64,000 nucleotides of DNA from Isoetes taiwanensis. Taxonomy: Eukaryota > Streptophyta > Lycopodiopsida > Isoetales > Isoetaceae. This document shows, piece by piece, positions 45,735 through 57,279 of this stretch (positions are counted from its first letter, which is position 1; each line of letters opens with the position of its first letter). The notes under the pieces are model-generated. The model did no database searches, was not told the DNA's origin, and worked only from the letters and a program-made list of their open reading frames with translations. Both the position numbers and the translations under genes were made by a program. The stretch is taken from contig JAJEKV010000027.1 in assembly GCA_021234155.1 (NCBI GenBank), positions 4,280,623 through 4,344,622 of the forward strand, in the 5' to 3' direction.

Positions 45735-48700
45735 TGATCCATCATTTCTTTTCTTTTCCAGGATTCACCAAGCCAATGTCCATTATGAAAGGCTTGATTT
45801 TAACATGATGGTGCCATGTTTTTGCAGGCACCATTATGTTGTTTGTGCTGCATCAAATTTTGCCTTCTTTTCAAGGCTATTGCACTGATAGGTAAGTCTA
45901 TCATACAGGGAAGATTTACAGTCATTTTGTTGCTTCGATTTTGGAGATGTATTTTCCCCCTTTTCTATGGCATTTTGTTGTGCAGGATTTGGACTATGAG
46001 TTGTACCAGAGATTTGCTGTAAATCAAAGATTTTGCACCATTTTTGTCTCCACCGTTGCTATAGAATGAACTCCTAGCAAGAACGTAACCTTCTCTTCCT
46101 CTGAAGCTATCCTGTTATACCTCAAAAGACTAAACTAAAGGTTTAATAAGTAGCAAAGCCAAAACAAGAGCCTCTTGACGAATCCGTTCTTCTTCTTTGG
46201 CTTAGGCTGTAAGCTTTTTGCACTGCCAAACTTTTAGCCCAGTGGTCCTGGTGAACCTTCTGTTTCTTTTCCTTGATAGACATGTCCCTTTTAAGCGCTG
46301 TAGCAAACTTTGATTTCAGATGGTCTGTATATGCCAGAGCATTTGTTTCTCTTCTCATGGATAGGAATCAGGCTGCATATTCACTATAATATCATAGAGT
46401 AAGTAGGCATTTTGAATTTGTTCATGCTGATATCTTTACAGATTGCAAAGGATCATTCTTTCTTACTTTGTTTGCAGATATGCGAGGCTTGTATGCTTCA
46501 TATGTTCATGTCATGAATGTTTTGTACTTTTCTTTTGTCTAAGGCCATTGCATCTACGAATTTCAGATCACGTATTTTATTATTGTCATTTCTCTATATG
46601 TTGTGGATCATATCAGAATTTGCAAAATGATGTTTATTATATTGATTAACAAATTACCAGGTTTCTCAACAAACATGGCTGTCAATGTCTAAACTCCATT
46701 TGCCAAAATAAGACTAATCTCCTATTTTGGCAGGCCGATTTGCCATGTTGCTCAATTATTTCTCTTTTATTCTTTATTCGTTCATTTGATTATGATATGG
46801 CATTTTAGATGTGTTGCGCACATTCTACATCTGTTAAGAAAGACCAGGATTGTATTATTTTAACCATTTCTTGCAGATTTTTTCTAGGATTTGATTCGCA
46901 ACTTGAAGGCGATTTTGCTCAGGTAATACATCTGCATGTTCCCTTATTCTAATAATATCCTATATCTCCTTTACATAATGCAAAAGATGGTTTATTCTAG
47001 ATTTTTTTATTTTTTTGCATTGAAATATTCTATTTGATATTTTATTCTTGGATGTAACAACTTCTCTTTTTAGATAATAATGATATTTTTTGGCTTTGGC
47101 TGCGTCAAGTTTGACACGAGGTAAGTAAATTTGAATGAATGGGTTGTATGCTTCCATTTCTTACACCTAAATTGAATTGTAAGTGCAATTTTTAGTTCTG
47201 TTCATTTGTTATGGTTGTGTTTTTGCTCTAAAGATGATAAGATTTGAATAGATTGCTGCAAAAGAAATGTAACTCATGTCATATTGTTCAGTTTATATTA
47301 TATTATCAAGGAAGAATGTTTTCACCCAGGATTTTTAGACATGTTAGATATATTGCCATCTACCACATTCTGCAATAGTTAAATGGCAGATGTGCCCTTC
47401 TTGGAAGGACATTATTGATGGAGTAACATAGAGTAATCTAAGGAATTCGTGTATGCATTTCCATACATATGTCATTGTGTGGTGGAAAATAAAGCAATCT
47501 TACTATTTTCTTTTTTAGAAGAGGGACGGAGACCCTCCTGCTTTGCATTCTAAGTTATGTCAAGGGTTCCATCAAGTCAAGATGGGTTGATATAAGTTGT
47601 TTTTATGGAGAGGACAAAACACAATTTCTGCATACAATCAAGCTTTTGTTGCATGAAGGGGTAAGGATTTTAAGCTTGCTAGAGTAAATTTATCATAGAG
47701 TTTGCCACTGTAGCCTTCTAGACATGCTCGATGTGGGACGTTGAGCTGGTTATGTATGCAATCTTCATCTTTATTGTTAAGGCTTTGGACATCAGGCTCT
47801 TGCTCTCCCAATATGTTTGGGCTATAATGCTGAGAAAAGGGACCTTCCATGAAAGTTTTAGTCCAGGTAACATACAGCTTAGTTGCTGAACCTGTATGAA
47901 CCTTTGCTAGAAGGAATTTTGGCCTATGCTGTTCACATTTGCTGGCCTTTTTCATATGTAGCCTTTTATTAGTAATTTCAAATTGTGTAGATAAGTGGTC
48001 TTTTGTGGTAAGGTAGGCTTCAGGAATATATTTATTGTAATGAGTTAGATGTTCTTTATTGTGTAGTTGACGATTGTGGAGTGCTGCTTTGTTTAGTTCT
48101 ATATATAAAACATACAATGTCTGTTTTGTGCCTTGATTCATTATTGAAATCTTCAAAGCTTGAAATTTCGTTTGCTCAATGACATCAGGCCGCAAATGGG
48201 TGGGGGTCCACCACAGCATTGGGACCTCCACCTCCACCTATGCATCTGCAAGGATATGGCTATCCAGGAGGAGCTTGAGCAGTACCCTCCTGGTAGCAAT
48301 ATGGTGGTTATAACCACACAACACTTGGTGGGTACAGCTCAGAACAGGATCAAGCACCTGGTGGGTATAGCTCAGGATGGAACCAACGTTCCCCTATATC
48401 TGTAGCTGCTGGTTAGGCTCTTCCAGCACTGGCATCCACTCAGCAATCCCAGTCTGGACCTTATGATTCATATTCTCAGCAGGGTCAGACACAACAACCT
48501 TCTCAAGGTAATACAGGTTCCCTTCTCAACGTAATATAGGTTCTCCTGATGCTATTATGGAGGCTATCAGCAACCAGCTAGGGAATATAACCAATAAGGT
48601 TCGTATGAACAAGGCTTATGGTTAACCAAGTCAGGGTCAAGCTCCACCCGGTTTAGGGCCTTATCATGAATTATGCTGGTAGGATGACTTTTGGTGCTAG

Positions 48701-49663
48701 AATCATTCTTCTTTTAACACGATGGAATTACTATGCGTTGTTAGTTCCCACTCCTAAGTCAAGTTCTATATTTAAACTTCTATATTTAAAAAGACTCGAT
48801 CATTGATAAAATGATACGGTTTAAAAACTTCTAAATTTAGAACATTCAACAATCATATAACTGCATCAGAGTTGCAATATCACCATTGGAGCCCAAGTTG
48901 TTGCTAAATCACCATTGGAGCCCAAGTTTTGGTCTTTAATGTATTGGGATTGAAAATCCAAAGAATCCAAAAGACCATTCATGAAAGTTTTTATTAATTG
49001 TTGGGGTTTCAGGACAATGGTATTGTTTAGCCAGCTTTCAATGCATTTCGAAGCTATGAAAGGATTTCAATAAGTAGCCGTATGTAGAACGATTTGTAAT
49101 TATTGCACTCGCTAGCTGCTTGAAAGTCCATCTTAGAAGGAAGGAAGGAAGGAAGGAAGGAAGTTTATTTTAACGTCCACAGTGCCAGAGGCCTATGAGA
49201 CGGTACATGCAGAACGAGGTTTTCATCATGACGCAAGTGTATAAGAAAGATTTCAAATGCATTGCAGTTGCAATTTTCGATTGAAGGCAACCTATGTGGA
49301 AAAATGGAATCAATTGCTTACTCTTAGAAATATTGGCTTTACTTTCAAGCCATCATCGTGTTGGACAAATATTACAATACTTTTTAGGAAGCCTAAATAT
49401 AATATTTTTTTTATGCAATTGATTGTGCATGAAGAATGCATCCACTCTTCAAGATTTTGTTTTATCAATGAGAATTTAGGAATTAGAAAATTTAAAAGAC
49501 AACCGTAAATCCTTCATAATCTGTACTCCATTACGTCTATATCATGACTACATTTACAGGTTCTTTTTTCGGACATTTACAGGTTTTAATACAAATTCCC
49601 TTAAATTTACCCATTCTGTACGTAAACGACTAATGCCCGGCATCGCCGGGCACACGTTTCTAG
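45735..49663 (+). repeat. Large direct duplication, copy 2
   Basis: Begins TGATCCATCATTTC as in copy 1 at 39088 and ends CACACGTTTCTAG as at 45174. A 75-base insertion with a (GGAA)n start interrupts it at about 49136-49211; this is a relative of the 13605-13690 repeat. The 560 bases between the copies (45175-45734) show no recognised gene. Confidence 0.9.
48180..48680 (+). pseudogene. KH-protein-like C-terminal tail, copy 2, broken
   Basis: The same frame as copy 1 with the same stop codons, plus about 160 bases more of tail (YDSYSQQGQTQQPSQGNTGS, stop). The longer form makes the Gln/Tyr-rich character clearer. Not translatable as it stands. Confidence 0.45.
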
Positions 49664-49702
49664 TTGAGGTTGTTACGGTATCCTCTAGTCTAGATCTCTG
49701 TG

Positions 49703-49820
49703 TTAGTAAGCCAAACATCTATACCAAACATGTTCCTCATCCTTCACTTCTCCCGATTGGCATATATTGCACATTCTGTCTTTCCTTTCTATTAATAGCT
49801 TCTCCAACCTTCCCATTTCA
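49703..49820 (-). pseudogene. LINE RT C-terminal zinc-motif fragment
   Basis: The minus frame ends LIERKDRMCNICQSGEVKDE then EHVWYRCLAY. This C-x2-C...H-x4-C motif closes many non-LTR retrotransposon RT proteins (RLC.LC..G.VEDE.HFLF.C). The rest of the element is absent. It abuts the right end of duplication copy 2. Confidence 0.7.
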
Positions 49821-49919
49821 ATTATCAATATCGGACATATCTTCCATATATGGATGACAATGTTTGCGGCTTTGCAAATGTAGACTGGGGGGTTGAGAGA
49901 TATATATAACAAGATGTCT

Positions 49920-52380
49920 AGGTCAAACTATGATTATTTTTTGGATAATGGTCTTGGGACTTGGAAGAGTAAGATATAAGAAATGAGCAGCAGAAAGTTC
50001 ATCAAAATATATACATACTTATTATTGAAAATTTTAATAGCATGAAAGAACAAAGCACCAGAGATGTCAAAAATGAAGAAGAAATTGTCTTTGTACTAAC
50101 AGGTTGACAAATAACAAATATACTCTTAGAACAACTTTTTTGCAAAATGCTCCTGAAGTAGTAAACAACATTGATTGAGGGTGAGATTATGGTAAGGTTC
50201 AAACTCTCATGATTTGGGCCATTTGGTTTAATATTTGCATACATGCAAAGCTAGAAAATGAGTGCAAGTGTGGTGCAGCATGATTCTCAACAAATTCATG
50301 ATTCTCAACCTAGCTGGATCATGAGCTAGGTTGAATCTTTGTGGAGATTCAATACAAATACCATTAATATACGACTATTCCACCATGTCCCCCCCACCCC
50401 CTCCCCCCCAAGCTGTTTGCTGTTATTATCGTACGAATTGTCTAGCGATGTGGACAAGGGGGATTCACTCATGTATAAGGGGGATATGCCATCTGCGTGC
50501 ATGGGGTGGCAAAAAACCCCCCTGTATATGGATCTTTAAAAGCAAATTTTGACCCCTTCCGAATAAAAATTACCTAGGATAGTGCAAAAAATACCAGAAA
50601 AAGGACCCCCTGCCGACCGTATATGTACGAAAATGGGTCCAAAAAACCCCTTTCCCGTGCATGCAGATGGGTTATACGCCCAAAACTGTGAACCCCCCTT
50701 GGATGTGGACAAGATATGGGGTGTGATATATGTTAGGCATTAAGTGATATGGCATCGTTCACTACAAGATAGGACTATAATAGTAATGTTCTAACATTAT
50801 TGCAATGAGTAATCTAGGATTTTGAGTTGGAACAACTGGATTCTAAATGAGCGTGGATTGCATGGTATGGATTCAAGTGACAATTTGGTTTCTAGTGTAG
50901 TCCTCTATGGGAAGTCGCATGAACAACCTCTGTAGGTCCACTAGTGCTAGTATAAAGAGGGGATCGCTACCATGTGGGCGCTCAGGATAAGAGCCTAGAA
51001 GGATCATTGGTGCTTTCCAGCACCCGCTTTCTCCAATCGTTCTTTGCTCTCAATCTGAAGCGTTCTTTGTCCATTGTTATCTTTTTAAAATCTTTCTTTG
51101 ACCTTTGAATCCGATGTGGTTTATCTGTACTAGGAGCTTATGCATGGGAGCCATCATATGATCATTCCATTGTCATGTTTGAGTTCTTTACCGGGTGCGA
51201 GTGGGGCAGAAGAAAAGAACAAGCAAGGTCTCACATGCATAGTAGAGGTGGTCTGTTTCTGATTCATGTGGCTACTACAGTAACAACAAGCATTCCTACG
51301 ATAGCGAGGCACTCCCCTTCATCCCACAGACCCGATTCTATCAGTGTTTTTTCCTCGCTTCCCCTGCCCATCTCGCACTGTGTACGTGCGCATCCAACAA
51401 GAATTGAACCTACAAATTCTTCAGTTGAGTGAGAGCCCTTCCATGAGGGACTTCCGGCTCACTAAGGCCGCCTTTCATCCCTGTTCGACAGGGGCTTACG
51501 GTGGATATCTAGGCAACCAGTGAGGCCCACCACATCTTCACCATGCCTAGTCCATCCAGTTTGGAATGTTCCCTTCGTTCTTACCACTGACACTGCCACA
51601 TTAAATAACTATGGTAGATTATATATCTAGATCTAGGGTTTAATTATTATAACACATTACCTAAGGAGTTCCCCCAAACTTTTCTGCATCCCAATCGCTA
51701 AAGAAACACCTTATGAATCAAAACAAAAGGTCCAAGTCCCTTTTTTTTCTCATCTAATCCTCGCCTTCTTTCTTAAGTCTTTGGCATTTCTCTGTTGCTT
51801 TGATGCAGCACCTTCTCTATTAGTAGCGGCAACCACAAGAACCTATTCCACCCCACCATCTGATTCATGAAAAGACGATGTCCTAATCCCTAGACAAAAG
51901 TGGTCACTCCGTCATGGACAACTCAGTTCACTCCCCTTCGAGGGCACAGGAGACTCTGCTATGTGAACAAGTCGCACATGATTGTAGCAAGAAAGCCCGA
52001 ATGCTAGTTGGTATTTGCTCCAACTAGCCATTATGGCATATTGTCTGTGATTGATGTTTTTGTTGAGATTGAGATTTACATTCTTTTGGATTCTAAACGC
52101 TCTTAGTTGAGGTTGAGGTTTACTTTGTTTTGGATTCTAAATGTGTGTGGCTTGCTTTGGCATGGATTGAAGTGACAATTTGGTTTGTAGCAAAGGCTAG
52201 TTTGTAGTTCCAACTGACCATTGTATGGACTTCACCAGCATGTTAGAACTCAACTTGTATATATAATAGAGTTAAATGTATAATAGCGAACAACTTGTAT
52301 ATATAATGAGTTACATATATAATAGAGAACTTGCAGCAGCATAACCCTCGTGGCCCATGCCGTAAACATAGGAAAAAACA
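49920..52380. other. No gene seen
   Basis: Contains C-rich runs near 50390-50410. A possible minus-strand SINE box B (AGGTTCAATTC, 51401-51411) lies near a GTTGG...CTCAACTGAAG context. No RNA gene or protein domain could be supported. Confidence 0.45.
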
Positions 52381-53532
52381 TTAGAGAAAATGGAGAACAT
52401 CTAAAAGCATTAGAAGAAGAAGAAGAGCACGAGAATTGTCCATGTTGCACTTTTGGAGAAGAGATTCAATGGCTTTGCTTTGGCGCAAACTGATGGATTT
52501 CTTTGCACGGTCTCGTATAATTTGCATTCCCAAAAAATACTTCAATGCACTAAGATCTGTCATGTGAAAGGTTCTCTCTAAGGCACCTTTGAGCTGTGAC
52601 ATTAGAAATGAGAGTTAGCTGGCAAGATAAAATCATCGACATAGAGTATCACAATGATGATTTTGTTATTGGAAGTCTTGACATAGATGTTCCAATCTGC
52701 TTCACTTCTAGTAAATCCCTGCTTTTCAAAAAATGAATGTACGGTCTTGTACCATAACCATGGGGATTGTTTGAGGCCATAGATAGCCTTTTTGAGACTG
52801 CACACTTTGTGCTCTTCCCCTTTGACTTGGTATCCAGGTGGCTGTCTCAAGTATACCTCCTCATTCAACTCTCCATGCAAAGGCTGATTTCATGTTTCTT
52901 TGTTGCAGATCTAGGTCCATGGCAACAGCAAGAGCTAGGACTGTTCTAACTGAAGACAGCCTGGCCACAGGTGCATAGGTTTCATGAAAGTCTATACCTG
53001 CTGTTTGGGAGTAGCCACGAGCTACCAAGCGAGCCTTGTACCTTGATATAACATTATTCTCATCATACTTCAACCTGTAAAGACATTTGCATGTGATGGC
53101 TTTGCGTCCTGGAGGGAGATCTTGAAGGATCCATGTTTTGTTCTTCATAAGGGAAGTGTACTCTTCATCCATAGCTGGTTTCCATTGCTGATGTTTAGGG
53201 TTGTTGACTGCTTGGTGATAGGACACAGGTTCATCAATGGATGCATTACTATGCAGGGCTATGTAAGCTGATCCTCTAGGCTTCCTGCTATTTAAGTAGT
53301 CAAGCACTGTCTGTTTGACCTTCATGGTTCGAAGTTGGCATTGGAGCATCATCACCCTCACCTCCAGATTCCAGTTCAGATGGAATGTCAATTTCACTAA
53401 GGGGCACATCATGAGTGACCTCATGATTTTGGCCAATGCGATAATCCTGCTCATTGAAAGCCACACTTCTGCGGATAACCATTTTCTTAGTAGAGGGAAT
53501 GTACAGCTTGTATCCCTTGATAGTGTCACCAT
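52381..53532 (-). pseudogene. Copia reverse transcriptase, truncated
   Basis: YRLKYDENNVISRYKARLVA and GIDFHETYAPVARLSSVRTV (52861-53532) are diagnostic Copia RT blocks. A second frame (52602-52880) carries EEVYLRQPPGYQ, KAIYGLKQSP and the catalytic YVDDFIL. A third (52381-52602) ends in LKYFLGMQIIRD. RNase H is missing. Three frames mean multiple indels. Confidence 0.9.
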
Positions 53533-54847
53533 ACCTCACAAACATGTACGAAAGAGGTCGGTGCCTTACTTTCCCTGCTCTTCTCTCCGCTTTGGACAGG
53601 TGAACATATGCCGTACATCCAAAAAATTTGAAAGCTTCTACTGTTGGTTTACGTCCTGTCCATGCTTCCTCTGGAACAAGATCGGGGAGGGCCTTGGTGG
53701 GTACTCTATTCAAGATGTACACTGCAGTATGCACAGCTTCAGCCCAAAATCTGTGCTCAATGTTCTTTGAGAGAATCATGGCTCTGGCACTTTCGAGAAC
53801 AGTCCTGTTCTTCCTCTCGACTACTCCATTTTGCTGATGTTCATGAGCCACCGAAGTTTCATGGATGATACCACATTTGTTGAGGTGCTCAGTGAATTCA
53901 TCACTCATAAATTCACCTCGTTGATCAGTCCTGGTCATTTTGACTTTCATATCAGAAAAGTTTTCAGCCATGGTCTGCCACTGTTTGAAGAGTTGAAATG
54001 CTTCAGACTTGTATTGCATAAAGAACATCCAATTCTTTCTTGTGTAATCATCCAAAATGAGCAAGAAATAACGTGAACCTCCTATGGATCGTACTCGTGA
54101 GGGACCTCAAACATCCATGTGTACCAGCTATAGGGGGTGTTGTACCCTTGTGCCTGGTTGCTTAGGATAGGATTTTCTAGCAAGCTTACCTAAGGCACCT
54201 CCCTCACATATACCATCAGGGGCTTTGATTTTAGGCAGGCCAGTTACAAGTTTCTTTTCCCTCATTCTCTGCAGGAACTTGAAGTTTGCATGCCCTAATC
54301 TCTCATACCAGATCTGGTGTGCATTAATAGTGGAGGCATTCAATGCTGTGTTCACTTCTTTGCTCCAACTAATCTGATACAGGCAACCTATCCTCTCTCC
54401 TTTGGCCACAATAGTGTTGGTCCCTTCTTTGACTATGCATTGGCCATTTCCAAACGTGGCAAAGAGACCTGCATCATCCATTTTGGATATGGATATCAGA
54501 TCTGCTTCGAGCTCAGGGACATACAATGCATTCTTCAAGTGGATGTCTCTTGTTGGCAGTGCAAGTGTAATGGAGCCACTTCCTTTGATAGGCAGCTTCC
54601 CCTTCCCATTTTTTACCTTGCTCCCTACAGGTGTTCTGAAGTCTGTGAACAGATCCCTTTGACCAGTCATGTGATCACTTTCTCCTGAATCCAACAGCCA
54701 TGCACCAGGCTGTAAGTTTGCCACAAGACAGTACACGTCCATTTTGTTTATACTACACGATGGTTTCCACAAGTCTCCTTCATCTAGAGGGGCTGACCAT
54801 AGCTGTGGGACTTTATCACAGATTATGAGCATGAAGTAATACACCAT
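53300..54847 (-). pseudogene. Copia protease and integrase regions
   Basis: The frame 54128-54847 has the aspartic protease site LLDSGESDHMTG (D of DSG at about 54691), then the GAG-pre-integrase block IWYERLGHANFKFLQRM. The frame 53300-54064 holds the integrase catalytic core: LILDDYTRKNWMFF, TRTDQRGEFMSDEF (the usual D-N-G-G-E-F has changed to D-Q-R-G-E-F) and NGVVERKNRTVLE. The two frames differ, so at least one frameshift lies near 54070-54130. Confidence 0.9.
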
Positions 54848-54869
54848 TTGAGAAGAATCATAATGTTAA

Positions 54870-55881
54870 AGAGTAATAGACTTATCTTGTTCAGCGGGTT
54901 GTTCCATCCCGATTCTTCTTGATGGGCAAATGCTTTTGCTACTAAAACAAATGAGTCACTGCTTGAGCTTTCATCATCAGACGTGTTGGTCTTCAAGGCT
55001 TTATGACCTTGAGCCTCTTGCTTTTTCTTTGGCTCCTCTTTTTTTGGCTTTCTTTTCCTTCTATCAGGTTCAGGCAATCTTTTGCTATATGTCCATGCTT
55101 ATTGCAGTTGAAACATTTTCTTGTTTCACCTCCTTCTTGTTTACCAACCAATGCTGCCCTTCATTGTTGCTAGGTTTCTTGGCTCCCAATTGATTTGTCT
55201 CTTCCATGAGGATCTGCTGACATGCCCATTCAAGGTGTACGTGTTCTTGAGAATCATGCGATTCTTCACATTATTGTAATTGGATTGCAACCCAATCAGC
55301 AGTGCACCTACTAGAAGATCATCATCCAGGCCTTTCCCCATTCCTCTAAGCTGGAGTGCTGCAGCTTTTATCTTTGAGATAAACTCTTCAGCTGTTGCAC
55401 ATTCTTTGAGCTTTGTGGTGAATATCACAGCATATAGATTTGCTTGCTGTGAGAAGTGCTTTTTCCTGTAAATTGCATTCAATTGTTCCCAGGCATCCTT
55501 GCACTCTCGGCAGCTTCAACTTGTGCTATCATTGTGTTATCCAGATACTTCATCATTCTATTTCTTGCTTCCAGTCCTTCTGCATCCATCTTAGTTGGGC
55601 CTGTCTTGTTGCTTGACGTCTTTACATATGATTCAATAGCTTGTGGTTCCTTAGCTCCCTTGACTACTTGAGTTGTTGTCAGGGTCTGATTCAATAGCTT
55701 GTGGTTCCTTAGCTCCCTTGACTACTTGAGTTGTTGTCAGGGTCTGCATCTGAGCTGGTATCGTTGGCTTTGGTTCATCACCTGAAACAATGTGCCATAG
55801 CCCTTTAGCTGCTAGCTTCCCTCTGACCTTGATAAACCAGTAGAACGCATTCAGATGCGTTAGCTTTTCTATGTCGCCCAT
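54870..55881 (-). pseudogene. Copia gag with CCHC zinc knuckle, frameshifted
   Basis: Starts at the ATG at 55881 (MGDIEKLTHLNAFYWFIKVR), matching the start of Copia gag. A 58-bp tandem duplication (55631-55688 and 55689-55746) interrupts the frame. Gag continues in another frame (55141-55482; KLKECATAEEFISKIKAAAL, LLIGLQSNYNNVKNRMI). The CCHC knuckle CFNCNKHGHIAKDC lies at about 55075-55117. A Lys/Glu-rich linker follows. Gag would package the element RNA; this copy cannot be read through. Confidence 0.85.
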
Positions 55882-55928
55882 TGTTTTCCTTACAGAGGCG
55901 ATTTATGCTTGTCTCCACAGATCAATCT

Positions 55929-56330
55929 GCTCTGATACCATAATAGACATAAACAAAAACGACATTGCCATAATAGACATAAACAAAAACGACATTGGAG
56001 CAAACGCCAAAAGCTTGGCTTGTATTATCGAATTGAGCCTTTTTGAATATAACATGGTAGCGATGAACATGCCTGGATTGGCAGACGAACATGCCTGGAT
56101 TGGCAACTGCACACCGCCATGCAAGCTTCCACGGTTAGCTCCTAGATTGTTGGAACCCTACTTAGAAACAATAACAAATGGTCCGTGGACCAACTGTCAA
56201 CAAAACCCTTTAATTACAATTATCGTGGACCTAACTGTCAACGAAACCCTTTAATTACAATTACCGTGGACCTAACTGTCAACGAAACCCTTTAATTACA
56301 ATTACTTCTTGTCATATGACACTTGTAACA
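55929..56330 (-). repeat. Copia primer-binding site and probable 5' LTR
   Basis: The primer-binding site TGGTATCAGAGC is at 55929-55940. The sequence to its right up to 56330 is the probable LTR, starting TGTTACAAGTGTC on the minus strand. Its inner end is not a clean CA, and a 30-bp unit (CATAATAGACATAAACAAAA...) is tandemly repeated at 55939-55998. A 41-bp unit repeats three times at 56184-56305. The outer limit is tentative. Confidence 0.55.
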
Positions 56331-56496
56331 TCCAATAAGAGATAGATAGATAGGATGGATAGATAGATAGATAATTAGTTAGTCTACATGTACATAGAGA
56401 ATACTTCCAAAAAATTGTTTCTTTAATAGTGTATGTACAATGCTTCAATGGAGCAATTTCACTATACAGGTTAGGTTAGCCCATTTGGCTAACAAA

Positions 56497-56862
56497 TTAG
56501 TAATCTGAATTCGAGTTCATTTTGGGCAATAAACGCTCAAACTTGACAGGTTCACAAGCTATGCGAATACCGCCTTCATATCCAAACCCATACTCCTCTG
56601 CAGATCTGTCAAGAAGCTCCCTAAACACAGGGTGGTTCAACAGCTCAGTTCTCACAATAAACCTCTGCTTTTCATCTCCTACATACACAGGCAGGCAACC
56701 TGCCGGAACCCGATTAATTTCCAAATTTTCTGCTTCGCAATCGCTGTCAAAATCACTCAATCTGCGCCAAGAATTGCTGGTGATTGAAGAGCTTTTGCTT
56801 GAATTTGGCAGCCCTTTTTTCCTGCGGAAAAAGTCATGGAATTTTGATCTGAGAGATGCCAT
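56497..56862 (-). CDS. SAUR-family auxin-responsive protein
   Basis: An intact 121-codon, intronless frame from the ATG at 56862 (context CCCATGGCA) to the TAA at 56497-56499. Open sequence upstream of this ATG has no better ATG. The core VPAGCLPVYVGDEKQRFIVR, ELLNHPVFRELLDRSAEEYG and GIRIACEP is the SAUR domain, occupying residues about 50-110. The N-terminus is basic (RSKFHDFFRRKKG). SAUR proteins are small plant proteins that promote cell expansion, mainly by inhibiting PP2C.D phosphatases and so keeping plasma-membrane H+-ATPases active (family knowledge). Length and lack of introns are normal for the family. A TATA box lies about 100 bases upstream. No clear TGTCTC auxin element was found by eye in the 300 bases upstream. 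A Copia element begins about 170 bases downstream. Confidence 0.92.
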   Translation of the reverse strand: MASLRSKFHDFFRRKKGLPNSSKSSSITSNSWRRLSDFDSDCEAENLEINRVPAGCLPVYVGDEKQRFIVRTELLNHPVFRELLDRSAEEYGFGYEGGIRIACEPVKFERLLPKMNSNSDY

Positions 56863-56960
56863 GGGAAGCAATTCAACTACAAGGCCGAAAGACTTTGAGC
56901 ACAAAAGGTCGTTTATCAATGCTACATCGGCCTCAGCAGAAACGCTCTCCGCGCTAATAC

Positions 56961-56971
56961 TTATATACCTT
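56961..56971 (-). promoter_or_regulatory. TATA box of the SAUR gene
   Basis: The minus strand reads GGTATATAAGTA about 100 bases before the SAUR ATG, a strong plant TATA element at a sensible distance for a short 5' leader. Confidence 0.7.
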
Positions 56972-57279
56972 CTTTGCCTTTTTGAACCATTGCCAGGCCT
57001 TTTATTAGTTAGCCTTTTCCCTCAGCATTTTTAGCAGCCTATCCACTTTGACTTGGATGTGGGTTAAGCCGTTGGATCATGATCTGCACAAATGGACGGT
57101 CTTAAAAATTCGATGGCGCCTCATTTGGTAATCGCATGATTCTATGATCAAAAAATCGCCCAGTACACGTTTCTTTCGATCATCTGCAAAACAACCTTCT
57201 CTGATCGGTACGCAATACGCATGTTCGGAATGACCAGTACACGTTTCCATGGATGACGCAAACGGAGAACATTTCATCT

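Larger units (their letters stand above)
52390..56330 (-). mobile_element. Copia retrotransposon, 3'-truncated
   Basis: In order on the minus strand: LTR-like sequence, primer-binding site, gag, zinc knuckle, protease, GAG-pre-integrase, integrase, RT. That gene order, with integrase before RT, defines Copia. Similarity stops at about 52430, within the RT/RNase H junction (HMTDLSALKYFLGMQI is present, the rest absent), and no 3' LTR is seen. Frameshifts between the blocks make it defective. Confidence 0.9.

Noticed and set aside
53315-53770. 151-codon plus frame within the Copia element
   Set aside because: Antisense of the Copia integrase/RT region.
56863-56919. Longer SAUR start at 56919
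   Set aside because: That start is a TTG; the first ATG is at 56862 in good context and fits family length.
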